64,000 nucleotides of DNA. Origin: Acidobacteriota bacterium. GTDB lineage: Bacteria > Acidobacteriota > Vicinamibacteria > Vicinamibacterales > UBA2999. The position numbers were made by a program, and so were the translations under genes. The stretch lies in assembly GCA_030697165.1 (NCBI GenBank), contig JAUYQQ010000009.1, positions 248,001-312,000 on the forward strand, written 5' to 3'. Below are positions 37,207 through 46,094 of the stretch, piece by piece (position 1 is the stretch's first letter; every line of letters starts with the position of its first letter). Below the pieces are notes generated by a model. The model saw only the letters and a list, made by a program, of their open reading frames with translations. It searched no databases and had not been told where the DNA came from.

Positions 37207-39095
37207 TGTTGCTGGCGGGCTCCACCGGTACCACCATCGAGCAACTGCACGCGTGGCTCGATCGGCTGGACATTCAGCTGCCTGCGGCGCGCTCGATGTT
37301 CGGGGGCTCCACGGCGGGCCCGGCAATTTCTCTGGTGTCAGACGGCGGACCAGTTGGCACTCTCACGACGTTCGCGAACGGGTGCCTGGCCTACTCGGGC
37401 GTGTTCCACGATCCGCTCCCAGAGGGAGAGCCCAGGGCCGACCTCACCAATCCCGTCGCCGTGTCGGAGTGGCTGATTGACCGCTACCGGCGCAAGGGAC
37501 CCCGGTTCCTGGACGGCCTCCTCGGACACTACGTCGTGGTGCTGGTGGATGACGCCCAAGGCGAGGTGCTGCTGGCCGCAGACCCCTACGGCGCACGGAA
37601 GCTGTTCGTGGCCGAGCGAAACGGAACGCTCACGTTCTGTTCATCGCTGGCTGGCCTCGCACGAAGCAGCCCGGCCGGCATTCCGTTGGACCGCTCGCTC
37701 GAGGATTGCCTGCTGTCGCTCGAGTTCCTGCCGTGGGAGCGCACGCCGCTGGCCGGGGTGAAATACCTGAAGCCGGGCACGATTCTGCGGGTCTCGGGTG
37801 GCCGCATCGCGCGAGACGAGGTGAAGGTTGCGGGGTTTGCGGACGCCGCGGCGGCCGCCGGTCTGCAATCCGAAGACGCGCTGTGCGGGGCGCTCGACGA
37901 GCTCCTCCGGACCTCGGTCCTCGATCAGGCCCCGGCCGGCCAGAAGGTCGCGGTTCTCCTGGGTGGTGTCGACTCCGCGCTGATTGCTTCCTACCTGGCA
38001 CGCGCGGGTCGCGAGGTGGAAACCTTCACGTTTCACTTCGACGACAACCGCTACAACCAGGCATTCTGCGACGAGCTGGCCGCGTTGCTCGGCATTCGCC
38101 ACAACTGGGTGGCGATCACGCCGGACGTTATCCGCCAGGGTTTGACGGGGTACAGCACCGTCTTCAATCAGGTGTCCGCCATTCCTCACTACCTGATCCA
38201 GACCGCCCATGTCTGCCGAGCGATCAGGGCCAGGGGCTTCACCCGCTGTCTTACTGGGGATGGATGCGACGAGATCTTTCTCGGCTATCCGTCGGTGTAC
38301 CGGCGCGCGCGGCTGTTCATGCGGCTCCCGTCGGTGCCGCGAGCCATCACGCGCACCGCGGAGACCCTGCTCGCCACTCCGCTGGTCGAAGACTACGCCG
38401 GCCACGTGGCTCGCTTCTCCCGGAACTACCTTCATATTCTCAGCCGGGCACAGCCCGCTCGAGGCCACATCTCGAATCGCATCTTCGACGAGTATTCCCT
38501 GCGGCGGCTGCGCGCGGAGCCGCCGCCGCCTCAGGACGACGAGCCTGAAGGGATCCTCGGCACGCTGGCGCACGGCCTGGAGGGGCTGTCTCCGTTGCGT
38601 CTTGCGTATCACGGGAAGGCCGCGGTCGGCCTGAACAAGATCAAGCTGGAGGGCAGTGCCGGGGACGCTGGTGTCACGCTTCTGTCGCCATATCAGCATC
38701 CCCGCATGACCGCGTTCGGGCGAGCGTTGCCCGAAGCATTGTTGCGCAACGCCAGTGATGCCGGCACCGCAGCAACCGGGAAGTACATCTTCTTTCGTAC
38801 CATTGAGCGCAAGGACCATCTGCCGCGACACATGGTGTATCAGCGCAAGGCCTCGCCGGTGAACGCACCGGTCGACTACTGGTACATGGGCGAGCTGCGC
38901 CCGCTCATCCTCGACATGTTGAAGGACCTTCCGTTTCCCTACGATGCGGCCTACGTCGAGCGCATGCTGACCATGAAGGGACCGGAGGAGTGGTTCCGCT
39001 CGCGGATCTCCCTGGCGCGTTCCGTTCTGCATCCCGTGGCGATGCTGGCGACCTATGCCAACCTGAATCGCACCATCCGTTCGGGGATCCGGTGA
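37203..39095 (+). CDS. Degenerate asparagine-synthetase-like protein
   Basis: The 630 residues follow the AsnB plan: an N-terminal glutaminase-like domain (about 1-200) and a C-terminal ATP-pyrophosphatase domain (about 225-600). The N-terminus reads MMLLAG, not MCG, so the catalytic Cys2 of glutamine amidotransferases is missing. The PP-loop SGGxDS reads LGGVDSA (253-259) while TGDGCDEIFLGY (351-362) is retained. Ammonia release from glutamine is therefore unlikely, but ATP-dependent amide or adenylate chemistry remains possible. It is coupled by ATGA and GTGA overlaps to glycan genes, like other AsnB paralogues in exopolysaccharide loci. Confidence 0.82.
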   Translation: MMLLAGSTGTTIEQLHAWLDRLDIQLPAARSMFGGSTAGPAISLVSDGGPVGTLTTFANGCLAYSGVFHDPLPEGEPRADLTNPVAVSEWLIDRYRRKGPRFLDGLLGHYVVVLVDDAQGEVLLAADPYGARKLFVAERNGTLTFCSSLAGLARSSPAGIPLDRSLEDCLLSLEFLPWERTPLAGVKYLKPGTILRVSGGRIARDEVKVAGFADAAAAAGLQSEDALCGALDELLRTSVLDQAPAGQKVAVLLGGVDSALIASYLARAGREVETFTFHFDDNRYNQAFCDELAALLGIRHNWVAITPDVIRQGLTGYSTVFNQVSAIPHYLIQTAHVCRAIRARGFTRCLTGDGCDEIFLGYPSVYRRARLFMRLPSVPRAITRTAETLLATPLVEDYAGHVARFSRNYLHILSRAQPARGHISNRIFDEYSLRRLRAEPPPPQDDEPEGILGTLAHGLEGLSPLRLAYHGKAAVGLNKIKLEGSAGDAGVTLLSPYQHPRMTAFGRALPEALLRNASDAGTAATGKYIFFRTIERKDHLPRHMVYQRKASPVNAPVDYWYMGELRPLILDMLKDLPFPYDAAYVERMLTMKGPEEWFRSRISLARSVLHPVAMLATYANLNRTIRSGIR

Positions 39096-40042
39096 CGGCG
39101 AAGCTTCGAATGTTGGCCCAATGGGGGCTCGGCATCGCGCTGGCCGGCTACGTGGTGTGGTTTGTGCTGGACCATCGCGAGGTGTTCTCGCAGCGATTCG
39201 CCGGCACCACCCGGCATGCGGTCCTGCTCGCCCTTGGCATCGTCGCGACCTATACCGTGAATTCCCTGCAGACGCTCTTGCCGCTGCGAGAGCTCGGCGT
39301 GCGCGTCGGCTTCTGGGAGAACTGGCTGTTGACGCTGGCAGCGGGCTTCGGTAACTACCTGCCCCTGCGCGCCGGGACGGTGCTTCGGATGCACTACATC
39401 CGGTCGGTGCACGGCGTGGGGTACCTGCAATACGGCGGCATCCTTGGCACTCGCGCCCTGCTGTTGCTCTGGGCGGCGGGCGGCGTCGGCCTGGCCGGTG
39501 CCCTCGCGATGGCGCTGGCGCAGCAGGCGCTCCGCATCGAGATCGTGCTGCTGTTCGCGGCGATTCTCGCTACCGGCATCGCGCCCTTCCTGCTGCCGCT
39601 CGATCGAGTGCTGCCGACCGGCGGCGGAGGCGGGCAAGTCGCCAAGCATCTGGTCGACGCAATTGCCCTGGTCCGTCGGAACCGGCGCATGACGGCGTGG
39701 TACCTGGCGCTCATCGTGCTGCAGTTCGGGATTCTCACGGCCCGCCTCAGCGTGGCGTTCGACGTGATCCAGCACCGCCCGGCCTGGTGGACCTACTTCT
39801 TCCTGAGCCCGGTGGCGGCGATTCTGTCCTTCATCAACATCACGCCCGGCAATCTCGGCCTGCGCGAATGGCTCATCGGCGTGCTGACGGCGTGGCTGGG
39901 TGCCGACTATGCAGCCGGAATCTTCGCGGCCGCGGTGGACCGTGCGATGCTGGTGGCACTGACGCTTGGTTTTGGCGGCCTGGCCTTCGCGATTGTCGCG
40001 GTTCGCCTCGGTCGGCATACCTCCGACCCCGCATCATCTTGA
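39092..40042 (+). CDS. YbhN/UPF0104-like (lysylphosphatidylglycerol synthase membrane region) protein
   Basis: A 316-residue membrane protein with about eight hydrophobic helices. It matches the flippase-like UPF0104/AglD family in its NYLPLRAGTVLRMHYIRSVHGVGYLQYG block (about 90-117) and its C-terminal INITPGNLGLREWLIGVLTAWLG. Such proteins often sit in glycan or lipid clusters and are thought to move lipid-linked intermediates; the function is unproven. It starts with GTG four bases into the previous stop (GTGA), which favours this start over one 102 bases upstream. Confidence 0.78.
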   Translation: MTAKLRMLAQWGLGIALAGYVVWFVLDHREVFSQRFAGTTRHAVLLALGIVATYTVNSLQTLLPLRELGVRVGFWENWLLTLAAGFGNYLPLRAGTVLRMHYIRSVHGVGYLQYGGILGTRALLLLWAAGGVGLAGALAMALAQQALRIEIVLLFAAILATGIAPFLLPLDRVLPTGGGGGQVAKHLVDAIALVRRNRRMTAWYLALIVLQFGILTARLSVAFDVIQHRPAWWTYFFLSPVAAILSFINITPGNLGLREWLIGVLTAWLGADYAAGIFAAAVDRAMLVALTLGFGGLAFAIVAVRLGRHTSDPASS

Positions 40043-40046
40043 GACC

Positions 40047-40823
40047 ATGGCTGAGAGCGGACCGACGGTAACGGCGCGCGTCAGGGCGCCGCTCTCCCCA
40101 AGCGCCCGACTGCGGTCCGATGTGATCTTCCGGGTGCTTGGCGAGATTCCCGCCGCCCGCTCGTTTCTCGAGGTCGGGTGCGGCCAAGGGGCGCTGGCGA
40201 CGCTGCTGGCCGAGCGATACGACTACGTCGGCTACGAACCGGACGAGGCTTCGTTCGCCGTTGCGCGAGCGCGGCTCGCCGCTGGCGCGCGCGGTGCAGT
40301 GTGGAACACGGTGCTTCCAGAGCGCCCTGACCGGACCTTCGACGTGGTCGCCGCCTTCGAGGTGCTCGAGCACCAGGAAGACGATCGGGCGACGTTGGCG
40401 TCGTGGGCGCGCTGGGTGCGGCCGGGTGGCCACCTCATTCTCAGTGTCCCGGCGCATCCCCATCGTTTCGGGGCCGCCGACCGGGATGTGGGCCATTTTC
40501 GCCGATACACCCGCGCCGGCCTGCAAGCCCTCCTGATGTCGGTTGGCCTGACCGCGTCAAAGGTCGTCATCTACGGATTCCCACTGGGGTACGGGCTCGA
40601 GTGGGGACGAAACACAATCGCAGCGCGGCGAGCGACGAAGGTGCCCACGACAGCCGAGCAACGCACCGCCGCCAGTGGACGACGGCTGCAGCCGCACGAC
40701 GGGTTGGCGCCGGTGATCTGGCTGGCGACCCTCCCGTTTCTGTTCATGCAGCGTCCCTTCGGCTCGAGCGAACTCGGCACCGGTTTCGTGGTGTGCGCTC
40801 AGGCGCCGGCGACGGGGCGCTGA
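40047..40823 (+). CDS. Class I SAM-dependent methyltransferase
   Basis: A 258-residue methyltransferase with motif I FLEVGCGQGALATLL (about 35-49), a YVGYEPDE acidic end of strand 2, and VVAAFEVLEHQEDD plus VRPGGHLILSVPAH (motifs II-III) typical of UbiE/Methyltransf_11 enzymes. The substrate is not evident; the C-terminal half (about 150-258) is specific to this subgroup. The ATG is four bases after the upstream stop, with TTGAGACC before it. It ends the plus-strand glycan operon and converges with the FkbM-type gene. Confidence 0.85.
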   Translation: MAESGPTVTARVRAPLSPSARLRSDVIFRVLGEIPAARSFLEVGCGQGALATLLAERYDYVGYEPDEASFAVARARLAAGARGAVWNTVLPERPDRTFDVVAAFEVLEHQEDDRATLASWARWVRPGGHLILSVPAHPHRFGAADRDVGHFRRYTRAGLQALLMSVGLTASKVVIYGFPLGYGLEWGRNTIAARRATKVPTTAEQRTAASGRRLQPHDGLAPVIWLATLPFLFMQRPFGSSELGTGFVVCAQAPATGR

Positions 40824-40831
40824 CCGGGCGG

Positions 40832-41674
40832 CTACGGGCGCGCCTGACGCTTCGCGTGATACCTTGCGAAGCGCTCCGCGGTCAGGCGGCGTTCCCTGGC
40901 CTTGCGAACGCTCAGCGGAACGAGCCGGTTCCACGCATAGCGGGCGACGAGCGGAGGCAGGCACTGCAGCGCGGAGAGCGCTCGCTTGAGCGCGTTCGGC
41001 TCGTAACTCAGCAGGTAGTTGGAACGCGTGTGCCGCTCGACGCGCATGCCTCGCCTGAACGCGAATAGCAGGACGTCGAGCGTTCCCGTTCTGCGTTGAC
41101 GATCGCCGAACCACGCGATCTCGGTCAGGAATGTCGTGTGGCCAGACTCGATGTGCTTGGTCGCGCCCTTGAGCACCCGAAGCTCGGCGCCCTCGACGTC
41201 GATCTTGACCAGGGTCGGCACGCCCGGCCGATAGTAGTCGTCCAGCGTGACGAGCGGCACTGCCGTGGGCCGGTAGTCATCCGACCTCTCGGGAACGGCG
41301 AACAGGCCCCCCGAGATCTGCGATCCGGTGACGTAGAACGACGCTGATTCGGCTTGCCTGCGGTCGGCCTCATCGCTGGCCGCGGCGTGGACGCAAGCGA
41401 TCGCGTTGGTGGACGTGCCCGACCACTGCTGGACGTTGTCCTTCAAGAGCGCGAAGCGGCTCGGATCGGCCTCGATGGCCACGATGGCCGCGTCCTGAAT
41501 CAGCCGATTGACATGGAATGTGTAAACGCCGTGCGAGGCTCCCACATCAATGAACAACCTGGTCGAGTGCAGCAGCGACCGAAGCCGGGTGAACTCCCGC
41601 TGGTCATAGGCGTCCTCGCTGAAATAGGTCCACGCCAAATACTCCTCGTGTTCCTTCATCGCCTTCTCACTCAT
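40832..41674 (-). CDS. FkbM-family methyltransferase
   Basis: A 280-residue SAM-dependent methyltransferase. The family signatures are FIDVGASHGVYTFHVNRL (SAM loop, about 41-58), AIEADPSRFALLKDNV and TLVKIDVEGAELRVLKGA (about 171-188). FkbM-type enzymes O-methylate sugars in many surface glycan loci. A basic C-terminal tail (about 240-280) is unusual and may contact the membrane or its glycan partner. The ATG overlaps the stop of the upstream GT-C gene by one base, indicating one minus-strand operon with the GT-C and GT2 genes. Confidence 0.85.
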   Translation of the reverse strand: MSEKAMKEHEEYLAWTYFSEDAYDQREFTRLRSLLHSTRLFIDVGASHGVYTFHVNRLIQDAAIVAIEADPSRFALLKDNVQQWSGTSTNAIACVHAAASDEADRRQAESASFYVTGSQISGGLFAVPERSDDYRPTAVPLVTLDDYYRPGVPTLVKIDVEGAELRVLKGATKHIESGHTTFLTEIAWFGDRQRRTGTLDVLLFAFRRGMRVERHTRSNYLLSYEPNALKRALSALQCLPPLVARYAWNRLVPLSVRKARERRLTAERFARYHAKRQARP

Positions 41675-43365
41675 CAGAAGCCCCGGTAGAGCCGCCCGGT
41701 TGGCGGCGGATATGGAGGAACGCCACGTGCGCTGCTGGTGCGGAGCATCACGTCCTGGGCGACCTCTGATCGAAACGACACCACCCCGGCGCCGAGTTCC
41801 ACCGTCGCACCAGGCTGGTGAAGCGCGTTGCCGACGGCGACGGGAGCGCGGCTATGGAGCTGATAAAGCCCCGCAATGAGTACCTCCCACGTAACCTCGC
41901 TACCAGGCTGAAGGTGCATGGCGGTACCCGCGACATGAATCGGTCCCCAGTACGGCACGAAGTGCGCGCGAAGCACGGCCGCGTCCTCGCCGAGCAGCAC
42001 GTCGGTGCGCCCGCGACCGACCAGGGAGGGATCTGCCAGGGCAGCCGAGAGCGCAGGCACGTTCACCAACAGGAACTTCGGTCCGCGCGCCCGCAACAGG
42101 CTGGCGAACACCGGCCGGCCCTCTTCCCGATAGCGCTCGATTCCCCAGCTGCTCATGAAGAACCCGACCCTGGGAAATGACGCGATCATGCCATTGCGGT
42201 CGATGTAGGGAACGGGTTCGGGAAAGATCTCATGCACCGCACCAACGACCGCACGCTGTGCGGCGGTGTCGTCCCGCGGGGCTGTGGCAACGAAGGACCG
42301 CACGGACACCGCGAGTGCGAGCGTTGCGGCGATCGTGACGGCGACGCTGCGGTAGCCACTCATCCACCGACTACGTGCCAGTTGGTCGAAAGTCCAGGCG
42401 CACAGGACGAGCGCCGGGGCCATGACCACGACGTAGAAGTATGGAAAGGCGTTCCGATAGACGACCACCGAGAGCAGCGGCACCACCAGGACGAGCAGAG
42501 CCATGGACTCGGGTACTTGTCGTCGGGTCAGGATCCGAACAGCGAGCAGGACCACGGCGGAAGTCAGCGCCGTCCACTGGACCAGGTTGGCGATGACGGT
42601 CTCCCGGAACTCCCAGTACCTCGGGAACAGGACATCGGGTCGAATCGCCCGGCCCGCGGTCGATTGGAGAGAGGTGACCGCCGCCGATACGCTGGCGTTG
42701 ACGACGCCTGACTGGTGCCAGAGGTACAGCCCTACGGCGGTTGCGACCGTCGCGCCCACGAAGAGCGCCGCCTCGCGACGGGCGTCAGCGCCGCGCCAGT
42801 CCCGCGAGTGATGGGTGAGCAGGACGAGGGCGAAGACCGGCAGGAACAACGCACTCTTGATGGTAACGAGCAGAGCGACGCCGACGAGGACGGCGGCGGC
42901 GCCGGCCGCCATCATCCGCCGAGCCTCGCTCTGCACGAGGACGAGTGCGGTCATGAGCAAGAATACGCTCAAGCCGTCGGTTCTGAACGAGGTGCCGTGG
43001 GCCAGGACGTTCGAGTAACCAGCGTAGCAAAGGACGGCGAAGAGCGCCCCGTTGACCGAGGCGACCCGGCGCCCGAGGGTGTAGACGCAGGTGCAGGTCC
43101 CGACGAGAAGGATCAGGTAGGCGGCGCGCGCGGCGACGACCTGGTCGACTTCGTGCGCCGCAATGCCGGTGAGCCAGCCGAACAAGTGCACGTGGAAGCT
43201 TTGACGGGTCGCCGACAGCGTGCCGCGCGCGTGGTCGTGGACAAACGAGAGAAACCAGAACTCGTCCCAGTTCACGTTCTGGTGCGGCAGCAGATAGGCG
43301 TGGGCCCCCAGCACCAGTCCGAGGGTGGCCACGATCAGGGCCCGGGTGGCGTGGTTACCGGTCAT
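41674..43365 (-). CDS. Multi-pass GT-C-type membrane glycosyltransferase, ArnT/PMT-like
   Basis: A 563-residue protein with about ten membrane helices in the first 365 residues, followed by a soluble extracytoplasmic domain. The first large loop begins NVNWDEFWFLSFVHDHARG, holding the acidic WDE motif expected in GT-C enzymes. Such proteins take the sugar from a polyprenyl phosphate, which would fit the Dpm1-like enzymes encoded in this window. It overlaps the upstream GT2 gene by 11 bases. Acceptor and sugar are unknown; the call rests on topology and the acidic loop motif. Confidence 0.75.
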   Translation of the reverse strand: MTGNHATRALIVATLGLVLGAHAYLLPHQNVNWDEFWFLSFVHDHARGTLSATRQSFHVHLFGWLTGIAAHEVDQVVAARAAYLILLVGTCTCVYTLGRRVASVNGALFAVLCYAGYSNVLAHGTSFRTDGLSVFLLMTALVLVQSEARRMMAAGAAAVLVGVALLVTIKSALFLPVFALVLLTHHSRDWRGADARREAALFVGATVATAVGLYLWHQSGVVNASVSAAVTSLQSTAGRAIRPDVLFPRYWEFRETVIANLVQWTALTSAVVLLAVRILTRRQVPESMALLVLVVPLLSVVVYRNAFPYFYVVVMAPALVLCAWTFDQLARSRWMSGYRSVAVTIAATLALAVSVRSFVATAPRDDTAAQRAVVGAVHEIFPEPVPYIDRNGMIASFPRVGFFMSSWGIERYREEGRPVFASLLRARGPKFLLVNVPALSAALADPSLVGRGRTDVLLGEDAAVLRAHFVPYWGPIHVAGTAMHLQPGSEVTWEVLIAGLYQLHSRAPVAVGNALHQPGATVELGAGVVSFRSEVAQDVMLRTSSARGVPPYPPPTGRLYRGF

Positions 43366-44413
43366 CCGCCGACGCGCCGCGCTCCGCGTCGAGTCGCGTC
43401 GCGCGTTCGAGTTCGCGCACTTTCTGAAGCGTGATCTCGATCAGCTGCCGGTTGAAGTTGATCAAGTCCGCCACCAGGCCAATGAGCAGCGTCACGCTGC
43501 CCAGGATCACCAGCACACCGCCGAGCACGAGCGACTGAATGTGTCCTCGCCCACTGCCATCCAGCCAGAAGTAGAGGAAGCGAAGAATGGGGATCGCGCC
43601 AATCGCAAACAGCACCGCACCGATCGACAGGAAGGTGGCGAGCGGCTTGTACATCGCGTACATGCGCACCATCGTGGCCAGGGAGCGCGCGATGAAATGC
43701 GGTATTCCCTTGAACAGCCGCGAGGGCCGCGTCGGCGCATTCGTGCGGACCGGGACCGAGGTGATCGCCAGGTTCTTGCGGCCCGCCTGGATCAGCATCT
43801 CGATCGTGTAGCTGAACGGCGACACGATATTGAGGTGCAGTGCGGCATGGGCCGAGATGGCCCGGAAGCCGCTCACGGTGTCGGGCACGTCGGTGCCCGA
43901 CAGCGCCCGCACGACCTGGCTGCCCAGGTGCTGGAGCCGGCGCTTGAGTGGTGAGAAGTGGCCGACATCCTGGGTCCGCCGATCGCCGACCACGATGTCC
44001 GCCGTGCCATCCAGGATCGGTCGAATGAGGCGGGCGATGTCCTGGGCGTCGTACTGATTGTCGCCGTCGGTGTTGACAATGATGTCTGCGCCGAGCGACA
44101 GGCAGGCATCGATGCCGGTGCGGAACGCCCGCGCCAGCCCCTTGTTGTTCGTGTGCCTGACGATGTGGTCGACGCCGAGTTGCTGCGCGACCCCGACGGT
44201 GTTGTCGCTCGAACCGTCATCGATGACGAGAATCTCGACGCGATCCACGCCGTCGATATGGCGGGGAATGCCGCGGATGACCGCCGGGAGGGTGCCTTCC
44301 TCGTTGTAGCAGGGTACCTGAACGATCAACCTGACCGGCCGGCGCGGCGCCGGCGCGGTTGGGACCTGGCGCGAGTCAGGGCTGGTCCCGGCAGGTCGTT
44401 CGCGTTCTATCAC
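43355..44413 (-). CDS. GT2 glycosyltransferase with two C-terminal membrane helices
   Basis: A 352-residue protein: catalytic GT2 domain with IVQVPCYNEEGTLPAVI (about 29-45), ILVIDDGSSDNT, the metal-binding NTDGDNQYDAQDI and TVSGFRAISAHAALH, then two membrane helices (about 262-282 and 300-325). This is the DPM1/GtrB-like layout, so it probably makes a polyprenyl-phosphate sugar for the GT-C protein encoded next. The final 25 residues are charged. The ATG at 44413 places a Pro-rich tail before the fold; a later start is possible. Confidence 0.85.
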   Translation of the reverse strand: MIERERPAGTSPDSRQVPTAPAPRRPVRLIVQVPCYNEEGTLPAVIRGIPRHIDGVDRVEILVIDDGSSDNTVGVAQQLGVDHIVRHTNNKGLARAFRTGIDACLSLGADIIVNTDGDNQYDAQDIARLIRPILDGTADIVVGDRRTQDVGHFSPLKRRLQHLGSQVVRALSGTDVPDTVSGFRAISAHAALHLNIVSPFSYTIEMLIQAGRKNLAITSVPVRTNAPTRPSRLFKGIPHFIARSLATMVRMYAMYKPLATFLSIGAVLFAIGAIPILRFLYFWLDGSGRGHIQSLVLGGVLVILGSVTLLIGLVADLINFNRQLIEITLQKVRELERATRLDAERGASADDR

Positions 44414-44532
44414 GGCATTTCACTTATCGAACTGTGCGTCGCCCCCCATTAGCTGCTGCACATGACTGCACACGGACCCGTTCCGCGATCACAGCCTTTG
44501 ACGCCGCGTGGCGCAGCGACTACTGTCGCCGG

Positions 44533-45585
44533 ATGCGATCACTCTCCCTGCTGCTTTTCACACTGGCACTGGTCTCCGGCCAGCTGGCGGCTCAACCAGG
44601 CAACCTCCAGTCACTGCTCGAGACGGAACTGGCGGGGATCCCGGCGACCACCGGGGTCTACGTCAAGCACCTGGCGACGGGCGAGGCGGCGGGGGTCCGC
44701 GCGGATCAGGACTTCTCCACCGCCAGCGTGATCAAGGTGACCTTCATGGTGCGGGCCTACCAGATGGCCGATCGCAAGCAGCTCGATCTCGACCAACGCG
44801 TGACGCTGACCCGGGCGCACCTGCGCCATGGCACCGGCGTGTTCCAGTACCAGGACGCCGGTCTGCAGCCGACGCTGCGCGACGCCATCACCCAGATGAT
44901 CATCACGAGCGACAACACGGCAACCGACCTCGTGTTGATGAAGATCGGCGGACCGGCCGCGGTCACCAAATGGCTGGCCGACACCGGCTACCCGCGGCTG
45001 GCTGCCTACGGGCGCCCGCACGACTACCGGCGCGACCTGCTGGCGATGCTCGACCCGGCCTTTGCGCGCCTGACGGCGGAGGAGACCTCGGGCTTGATGT
45101 ACGCCTCGGACCGCAACCCGCTGTTTGGCCGCTACGGCGACCTGTTCACGGGACCGCGCGCCAAGTGGGTCGAGACGGTTCGTGCCCCCGCGAATCGGCA
45201 GCGGCTGGCACGGGAGCGCGAAGAGCGGACGTCCACGGATCGCAAGTTCTGGCTCGGCAGCATGACACCGCAGGAGACGGCGCGACTGCTCGAGAGCATC
45301 GAGCGCGGCACCGCCGCTTCACGCGAGAGCTGCGATGCCATGCTGCTCGCCTTGCGGCGGCAGCAGCTGGGGACCCGCCGGCTCCCGCATTTCCTGGACG
45401 TCCCAGTGGCGCACAAGACCGGCGACGGCGGCACGATCGCCAACGACGTGGGCATTGTCTACGCGCGGTCGGGGCCGGTCGTGGTGGCGTTCTTCGCGAA
45501 CAGCGTGACCGGCTCGTACGCCGAGGCCGAGGATCGGATCGGCCGGCTGGCGCAGAAACTGGTCGACTACTTCGATCGGCGCTAG
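44533..45585 (+). CDS. Class A beta-lactamase-like serine hydrolase
   Basis: Periplasmic serine hydrolase of the beta-lactamase/DD-peptidase fold, 350 residues. A signal peptide ends near LAAQ (residue about 21). SVIK (65-68) is the SxxK box, SDN (126-128) and KTG (295-297) the second and third boxes. The region between SDN and KTG is longer than in typical class A enzymes and shows no recognisable ExxxN omega loop, so efficient beta-lactam hydrolysis is uncertain. The ATG giving MRSLSLLLF is chosen because it begins the signal peptide; the longer frame has a non-signal N-terminus. Confidence 0.85.
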   Translation: MRSLSLLLFTLALVSGQLAAQPGNLQSLLETELAGIPATTGVYVKHLATGEAAGVRADQDFSTASVIKVTFMVRAYQMADRKQLDLDQRVTLTRAHLRHGTGVFQYQDAGLQPTLRDAITQMIITSDNTATDLVLMKIGGPAAVTKWLADTGYPRLAAYGRPHDYRRDLLAMLDPAFARLTAEETSGLMYASDRNPLFGRYGDLFTGPRAKWVETVRAPANRQRLAREREERTSTDRKFWLGSMTPQETARLLESIERGTAASRESCDAMLLALRRQQLGTRRLPHFLDVPVAHKTGDGGTIANDVGIVYARSGPVVVAFFANSVTGSYAEAEDRIGRLAQKLVDYFDRR

Positions 45586-45599
45586 GGAATGCCGGGCGG

Positions 45600-46094
45600 C
45601 TACGCGCCCGCGGGGGTGGCCTGGCTGTTCAGCACCATGGCCAGCAAGGCGTAGTAGCCGCAGATGCCGATGGCGTCGAGCACGCCCTGCTCGCTGACGG
45701 CCTGGACGGCGCGGACGCGGACCGCCGCGGGCGGCTTGGTACGGTCGTGAATGGCTCGGCAGAGGTCATAAAGGGCGGTCTCGTCCTCGGCGAGGCCTTC
45801 CGGCCGCCTGCCGAGCGCCAGGGCGTCGAGCACGCCTTGCGGCACGCCCGCCTCGAGCGCGATCGGCGCGTGCAGGTCCCATTCGTATTGTTGCTGCCAG
45901 TGGGCGGCCGTGATCAGGATGACCAACTCGCTGAGGCGCGGCGGCAGGGCGCTGCGGTAGCGCAAGTACTCGCCCATGGCGCTGGCCCGGGTCAGCAGCT
46001 CGGGACTTCCGAGCAGGGTCACGAACGGACCGAACAGGTCGGTCCCCCGCAGCCGCCGGAACTCCTCGACCGCCTGCCGTTGCGCGGGTGTCAC
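45600..46094 (-). CDS. Carboxymuconolactone decarboxylase (AhpD-like) family protein without the redox CxxC
   Basis: A 164-residue all-helical CMD-fold protein. The core segment SELVILITAAHWQQQYEWDLHAPIALEAGV is the CMD/AhpD signature, but there is no CxxC, so it is more like the decarboxylase branch with Glu/His residues (EWxxH). A GTG start overlaps the upstream aminotransferase stop (GTGA); a longer open frame in this phase is an antisense-style shadow of that gene. Substrate unknown. Confidence 0.8.
   Translation of the reverse strand: MTPAQRQAVEEFRRLRGTDLFGPFVTLLGSPELLTRASAMGEYLRYRSALPPRLSELVILITAAHWQQQYEWDLHAPIALEAGVPQGVLDALALGRRPEGLAEDETALYDLCRAIHDRTKPPAAVRVRAVQAVSEQGVLDAIGICGYYALLAMVLNSQATPAGA

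Noticed and set aside
37203-39095. Lasso-peptide biosynthesis, because of the asparagine-synthetase-like gene
   Set aside because: No B-type transglutaminase-like protease, RRE protein or short precursor gene was seen nearby; the neighbours are glycan genes.
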